The position numbers and the translations under genes are program-made. DNA of 64,000 bases from Riptortus pedestris (Eukaryota > Arthropoda > Insecta > Hemiptera > Alydidae), in contig CM032228.1 of assembly GCA_019009955.1 (NCBI GenBank), positions 97,484,001-97,548,000 of the forward strand. The letters are read 5' to 3'. The notes beneath the pieces are model-generated. The model did not search any database. It saw nothing but the letters and a program-made list of their open reading frames with translations, and was not told where the DNA came from. This document shows positions 59,640-64,000 of the stretch, piece by piece (the stretch's first letter is position 1; every line of letters begins with the position of its first letter).

Positions 59640-59915
59640 GTGAAGGATCCTTTCGCCCTATGCGTGCTATCTCGCTCTTCAGATCTGTGACTTCCAGGGT
59701 GAGCTTCCTGACCATCTCTTCCAGCTGCGATAGCTAGGTAAGTTGTTTCTGTGAGGGTTGTGTGCTCTGTGCGCGTACTTCAAGGATGCTGGGCTCATAT
59801 ACTTCAGCAATACGATCTGCAATCTCAGCCAGTTTTTCAACTGACGCCTCGTTGGTAACGGCTAACATGGCCTGTATACGGTCGGGAAGTGCCCTCAGCC
59901 ATACATGACGTACGT
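59640..59915 (-). pseudogene. Gypsy gag remnant, minus strand
   Basis: RHVWLRALPDRIQAMLAV, SVEKLAEIADRIAEVYEPS and SQLEEMVRKLT match Gypsy capsid C-terminal helices. A TAG at about 59735 interrupts it. Directly follows poly(T) in this orientation. Confidence 0.7.
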
Positions 59916-59932
59916 AAAAAAAAAAAAAAAAA

Positions 59933-60236
59933 GGATGCAACCGCTGAATGATCATCATCGGTACAAATTTGTCATGAGTCTTTAATGTACGGGTTTTAAT
60001 AACGAATTGAAGCAGAGTTCGCACAAAAAGAACGGAGCACTAATAGATACAACTGCGAGAGTAAGCGGTTAATTTTACACACTAACTGACAGGATATTAT
60101 GAGGTTGCTCACAGTGTAGCCACCTTAAAATTAGATTAATGGTTTTAGGTTAAATAGTTCCTGGCAACACTGAGACCACGTGGCAGCTAGTAGGGGTTAG
60201 GTTAAGTTTTGTTATAGAGCACGCCAAGCTGCTACA
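59933..60236 (-). repeat. Gypsy 5' LTR (minus orientation)
   Basis: Direct repeat of 58445-58753. The few differences (for example the missing CACTGT near 60165) suggest modest age. Confidence 0.85.
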
Positions 60237-60439
60237 AGTCCAACCTGAAAAGCTGATTTTCCTCGTCTGTTTCAATAGTAAACAAAAAATAAAAAGGGGT
60301 GGGGGCTATAATTTTTTTATAGCGACATCTTAATTCAACTTAGTCTGAAGCTTCACCACATTAAAAATGTTTTAATTTTGCTGAATACCTAATTTTTGTC
60401 GAAACATTCCAATATTAACATTATTTAAGGGTGAACCAA

Positions 60440-60697
60440 ATGGAAAGTAAAGAGAAAATGCAATTGAGAAAAAGCGACACTCACTGTCACAAATCCAGAA
60501 TTTCAAATAAACTACCAAGTATGAAAAAAATAACTTCAAAAAGTGTGGAAATATTGCAGCGACAACCATCAGATACACTTTTAAAATTAAAGGAAAGACT
60601 TGTCCCGAAAGCTGGGAGAACAAAGGCAAAGCCATCCGTTCCCGATGACAAGGCAACATTGGCTTTCGACGATTGGGTCAGGAAAAAAAATGAGGAA
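60440..60697 (+). CDS. Unknown gene, candidate exon A
   Basis: Eighty-six codons rich in Lys, Ser and Arg, ending DDKATLAFDDWVRKKNEE before donor GTATGA. The amphipathic end suggests a coiled coil. Phase 0 at the 3' end fits the next candidate exon. Confidence 0.5.
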
Positions 60698-61497
60698 GTA
60701 TGAACAATTTATTTCTTTTTAATAAGTGTATCGATTTTTTCCCCTTTGCTTTTACTATTCCTTAAAATAATTAATGAAGTGATCATTAATGTTGTCAAAT
60801 TTGACATTTGTAGTCAATGGCATAAAAATGGTGCAAAGGTTGTTAGTTTTCCCACATATGTGGATCAATTATGTTTAGAACATATATGTGAAGTGTAAAT
60901 GTTTAGAAAAATTTGTACAAATTAAATTTACGTTTGTTTGTGTGTGTGTGTCTGTGTCTGTCTCTGTTTTGTGCATGTGTGTGTGTGTTTTGTATAGGCG
61001 CGTGTGTGTGTGTGCCAACAGCAGGAAATAAGGCTGACCTTCAAATTGTTTTGATTTACAAATAATTTTATTTACAATAACTAAATAAACTAAGCTTTTC
61101 TCTTCAAGAAAAAATAAATGAATAAAACAATACTCCCCTATGAAAAATTTGTAAATATAAATAAATAAGCCTTTCTTTCTTTCAATTGTTACCCGTATAC
61201 ACAATAACAATAAATGGGTACCTCTCGTACAATAAGATAATTGCTCAGGGGCTGCTCCACGAGTATGTTTCTCTATTTCTCCTGCTCTCTGAATCTGGGG
61301 AGAACAACTTGAAATGACATTAATCCGCCATAGCGCATTGGAGAAAATCGTCAAGAGAGTTTGAGGTGGACACTTGCATCTGCATCCTCGCTTCCCCCGG
61401 CTATCGCCTCTTTGCTGTGAGAGCGTCGGCCTCGCGCATCCCTCTCCTTATCTTTTATCTCCATCACCGGTCTTTGGTGACTGTAAAAATGGTCCGT

Positions 61498-61546
<49 letters not shown>

Positions 61547-63464
61547 AAGCACGCACGCACACATACACAGACACACTCACCCACACATAGATTTGAGCTG
61601 ACATCATTTTCGTTATCTCCTGGATAGGATCGATGAACATTTGAATAACTTTGTCAAAAATCGCGCCATGAGCACAACCTCCTTTAAGGGAACTCTGCTA
61701 ATAACTAAACACTCACTTATAATTAACGCCCTGGCAATCACACGTCTAGATAAAGCGGGAATCCTACGACGTATGAAATAAGAACGTACTCCTTCACTTG
61801 GCAGGCATACATCACCTCATGCACAGTATGGGGGCATCAAACCATTTACTGGCATTATATGAAATATCGATCCTGCCATGAATAAATGAAGAAGTGGGCA
61901 TTTTTTTTTAAATCCACCACTAAATGTGAGGCAATTCTTCAAGCTCGTGAACTACCTCAAGTAGGGGCCTCTAGTGACTTGGAGTTTTTCCCTACTAAGG
62001 ATATGTTTTCAATACGTACAGAGTTAAATAAAGTTATTGAAAGAAGTTCTTTCAATATTACATTTCTTGGGAAGGCATACACAATTTTTTCTATATCCAT
62101 TTATCAATGTTGTTTTATTATTTATTTCATGTACATTTTACTTTAAACAGATGAAAAATATGACTCAGAAAGGAAGAAGTAGATCGTCATGTAAAAACGT
62201 AGTAGAAGATGGCAACACTGAATTTTGTAGCGATTTTGATATTGAGTGGAAGGAAAATGATGCTAACGGTGGGCACTTTTATTTATCTATGATAATATTT
62301 CAACTGCTTACATTGTCAGATGGTTGTTAGCAACAATTGGCATGTCAGACATTGATATAATACATTGGAGCTGTCAAGATTTAGCAAACGTAAGACATAT
62401 TTTAGAGACAGCTCAGGAATGGCCGTAAATAGTAGAATTCTTTAACAAAAAACAGTCTTTTTGACGGGAATTCAGTGTAAACTAGTTTAGAGGTTTCCTG
62501 AATGGAAAAACATAAATAAGGACATTGTAACTGTTGACTATAAATAATTTAATTGCGAACTAAAGGCTGTGAATTTTTAATAAGAATTCTATAATAAAAT
62601 AACATAAGGATTACGAAAGATTTTTAGAAAGTAAATTATTTTTTAACGTCCACTTTTTCAACTAAGGCTAATTGGGACGGGTTATCTTTACGTTACCACC
62701 CTTGCCTAGCCAGTGTTAGACTAAGGATTTTATTTAATGAATTCCGTCTTTAATTAAATTCCTATTATCCATGCGGGAATCGAACTCTTTGCTCTAGGTT
62801 TACCATGTGAGATAAGACTCACATGGCTAACCTGAGCCCCAAAAAAAGATTTTTAGAATAAAATATTTTTGTACTCTATAGACTCTTTAGTGTTAATCAC
62901 AGGTGCCACTACCTAATTATACAATTTTAGATTGATATTATGTTATGAACAGAAAAAAATAATATTTTCCAGAAAATGTGCCTAGAAAATATGCAATACC
63001 AAAAGTCAGAAAGAAAGCACTTCCTGTATCTACAGATTGGAACGAAATAAAAGCAACATCAGAGACAATGCAGAAACTAGGTATTATAATCTTTTACTTA
63101 TAATTAGTAGTATAATCATTAAACACTATAAATAACTCGTGATTTGGCAGGATATATATATTAATAATAGAAACTTGTTTGCCAATCACTTAAACATGCC
63201 CGTGAAATCGTTAGCAGCATCATTATTAAATAATTACTTTGTTGTGTAATTATAATTAGTACTGTTGGCACGTTACTGAAGTAAATGCTTATTACTGAAT
63301 GCAGTTTAGAATAACATTAATATATTTCACTTAACTAAACTTAAAATAACGCAGATCCTTTGTTTAGAACCGTTCAGACTTGGAAGAGTTAGAGGCCATA
63401 CTCTACCTGAACCTTCTAGCCTGACGAAGTATGTAATGAAACCAGAACCAGCATTTCAAGCAAG
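60440..63464 (+). CDS. Unrecognised multi-exon gene, partial (runs past the window)
   Basis: Four candidate exons join in one frame: 60440-60697 (starts MESKEKMQLRKS, ends FDDWVRKKNEE; donor GTATGA), 62151-62268 (acceptor TTTAAACAG; phase 0 to 1), 62973-63080 (acceptor TTTTCCAG; VPRKYAIPKVRKKAL, STDWNEIKATSETMQKL; phase 1 to 1) and 63368-63464 (acceptor TTTGTTTAG; FRLGRVRGHTLPEPSSLTK; donor GTGTTT, or GTATGT at 63429). Every junction restores a codon without a stop. The product is basic and lysine-rich with a short probable coiled coil (AFDDWVRKKNEE) reminiscent of CCDC-type ciliary or microtubule proteins, but I cannot name the family. An upstream exon may exist before 60440, since AG precedes the ATG by about 10 bp. 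Confidence 0.55.
60720..61480. other. Presumed intron: (GT)n-rich, no element named
   Basis: A (TG)n-rich tract lies at 60931-61014. The long minus-strand ORF here reads through it (Thr-His repeats) and is not gene-like. Confidence 0.4.
61500..61702 (+). mobile_element. Helitron-like family 3' fragment with (TA)n
   Basis: (TA)n at 61501-61543 and (CA)-rich sequence, then ATTTTCGTTATCTCCTGGAT, AGGATCGATGAACATTTGAA, AAAATCGCGCCATGAGCAC and a reduced hairpin with CTGCTAATAA. Confidence 0.78.
62151..62268 (+). CDS. Unknown gene, candidate exon B
   Basis: TTTAAACAG acceptor, then MKNMTQKGRSRSSCKNVVED through DFDIEWKENDAN and a GTGGGC donor, leaving phase 1. Confidence 0.5.
62641..62843 (-). repeat. 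tRNA-derived SINE, copy 4 (family S1), best preserved
   Basis: On the minus strand: GGGGCTCAGGTTAGCCATGT (A box), GAGTTCGATTCCCGC (B box), AAATAAAATCCTTAGTC, GATAACCCGTCCCAATTAGC and AAAAAGTGGACGTTAAAAAA. Lies in an intron of the unknown gene. Confidence 0.85.
62973..63080 (+). CDS. Unknown gene, candidate exon C
   Basis: ATTTTCCAG acceptor; frame continues E-NVPRKYAIPKVRKKALPV and DWNEIKATSETMQKL; donor GTATTA in phase 1. This is the most convincing exon of the set because both splice sites and both phases fit. Confidence 0.55.
63368..63464 (+). CDS. Unknown gene, candidate exon D
   Basis: TTTGTTTAG acceptor; EPFRLGRVRGHTLPEPSSL then TKYVMKPEPAFQA. Two donors are possible, GTATGT at 63429 or GTGTTT at 63465. 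A hAT terminus lies 130 bp downstream, in the presumed intron. Confidence 0.5.
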
Positions 63465-63594
63465 GTGTTTATTTAAATTAAAATTAGGAAAATTAAACAT
63501 AAGAAACATAGTAGTACTTAGTAATGGGTATCAAGATTTGTTGATGTTACGCCATCTAATAGTAGTAGTAGGTATGGTCTATCCCAGGGGTCTC

Positions 63595-63675
63595 CAAACT
63601 ACGGCCCGGGGGCCACATCCGGCTCGCGGACAGATTTTGTCCGGCCCGCGGAGAGCTAGCCTACTTGAAAACTCC
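63595..63675 (+). mobile_element. hAT-type transposon terminus
   Basis: CAGGGGTCTCCAAACTACGG followed by CCCGGGGGCCACATCCGGC is the classic terminal sequence of Charlie-like hAT elements. A possible 8-bp target GTCTATCC lies at 63587-63594. The other end is not in the window. Confidence 0.7.
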
Positions 63676-64000
63676 TTTTAGAGAACATATTTTTTATAGC
63701 AAATTAAATTTAGTTTACTGAAGTATTCTAATTTTATGTTGAATAACTATTAATATGACATCTACATTGATATGGTCATGGGCTAACTACTCATAACATT
63801 GTTGTAGGCTAATTGTTATTGTTTTTGTGACAAATAGGATAAAGAAATACAGAATTGTAATGAGTAAAGACATGTATAATATGCAGAAAATTTAACTTCA
63901 GTATATAATAACTAACAAATTATTGAAATGAATCCAACTAACATTTTATACATTTTAAATAAAAACATAACTTATAACAAGCATAATGATATATGAAATA

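Larger units (their letters stand above)
58445..60236 (-). mobile_element. Gypsy LTR retrotransposon, minus strand, internally deleted
   Basis: Two direct repeats (58445-58753 and 59933-60236) about 95% alike flank a shortened interior. On the minus strand each LTR starts TGTWGCAGCTTGGC and runs to GCGGTTGCATCC; a purine-rich TTGGGGGGAGGTGATG precedes the 3' LTR. Both LTRs adjoin poly(A) on the + strand (58405-58444 and 59916-59932). Gag passes straight into integrase, so protease, RT and RNase H are lost. The leader and the start of gag are also lost. Confidence 0.85.

Noticed and set aside
60280..60320. GGGGTGGGGGCT resembling the Helitron module
   Set aside because: Only the G-run matches; the following motifs are absent.
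60875..61354. 159-aa minus-strand ORF with Thr-His repeats
   Set aside because: It reads through a (TG)n-rich tract; no domain or splice support.
61886..62146. 86-aa ORF (FFPTKDMFSIRTELNKV) between candidate exons of the unknown gene
   Set aside because: Looks protein-like, but no good donor follows it and adding it is not required for phase continuity.

Overview
This is a eukaryotic, AT-rich, TE-laden genomic window, almost certainly from an arthropod and most likely an insect. Two conserved animal genes can be read exon by exon with good splice sites. The first is a sorting nexin 27 (SNX27) gene on the minus strand: 10 exons, start codon at 35344, stop at 11010, 508 codons. The second is a Lachesin-type GPI-anchored immunoglobulin cell-adhesion gene on the plus strand: 7 exons, 36094 to 46193, 359 codons. 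They stand head to head with 749 bp between their start codons. A third, unrecognised multi-exon gene is inferred at the right edge (about 60440 to beyond 63464, plus strand) from splice-phase continuity. The species cannot be named from the sequence; Lachesin, the intron sizes and the mix of transposons point to an insect with a medium to large genome.

Layout. 1-11000: intergenic DNA made of a diverged ~275 bp tandem array, tRNA-derived SINEs, several copies of a Helitron-like family with a central (TA)n microsatellite, one complete non-autonomous Helitron and a Penelope scrap. 11010-35344: SNX27; its introns hold more copies of the same family, a piggyBac relic (14846-16276), a LINE reverse-transcriptase relic (17697-20470) interrupted by a Helitron-like copy, further Helitrons, a pogo/Tigger-like 809-bp element, a complete but frameshifted mariner (28609-29927), a fold-back element and a 26-bp minisatellite. 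35345-36093: shared 5' region. 36094-46193: Lachesin, whose introns carry a 248-bp MITE at the exon 3 splice donor, an inverted Helitron and a palindromic MITE. 46194-60400: AT-rich sequence followed by a graveyard: a palindromic MITE, a Penelope-like retroelement with an inverted duplicate, a LINE RNase H tail, a plus-strand Gypsy gag-RT fragment, a full microsatellite-bearing Helitron-like copy, and a minus-strand Gypsy relic between two ~305-bp LTRs. 60440-64000: the candidate third gene, one more SINE and one hAT terminus.

The two recognised host genes act in different processes (endosome-to-plasma-membrane recycling for SNX27; septate-junction and neural adhesion for Lachesin), so their shared 5' region may be incidental. 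The most distinctive signal is the dispersed Helitron/Helentron-like family, with at least 14 recognisable copies or fragments in 64 kb. It carries a central AT-rich microsatellite, a 12-bp subterminal inverted repeat and a 3' hairpin followed by CTAA, so it appears to be the source of many of the microsatellites here. No CRISPR array, operon, rRNA or free-standing tRNA gene was seen.
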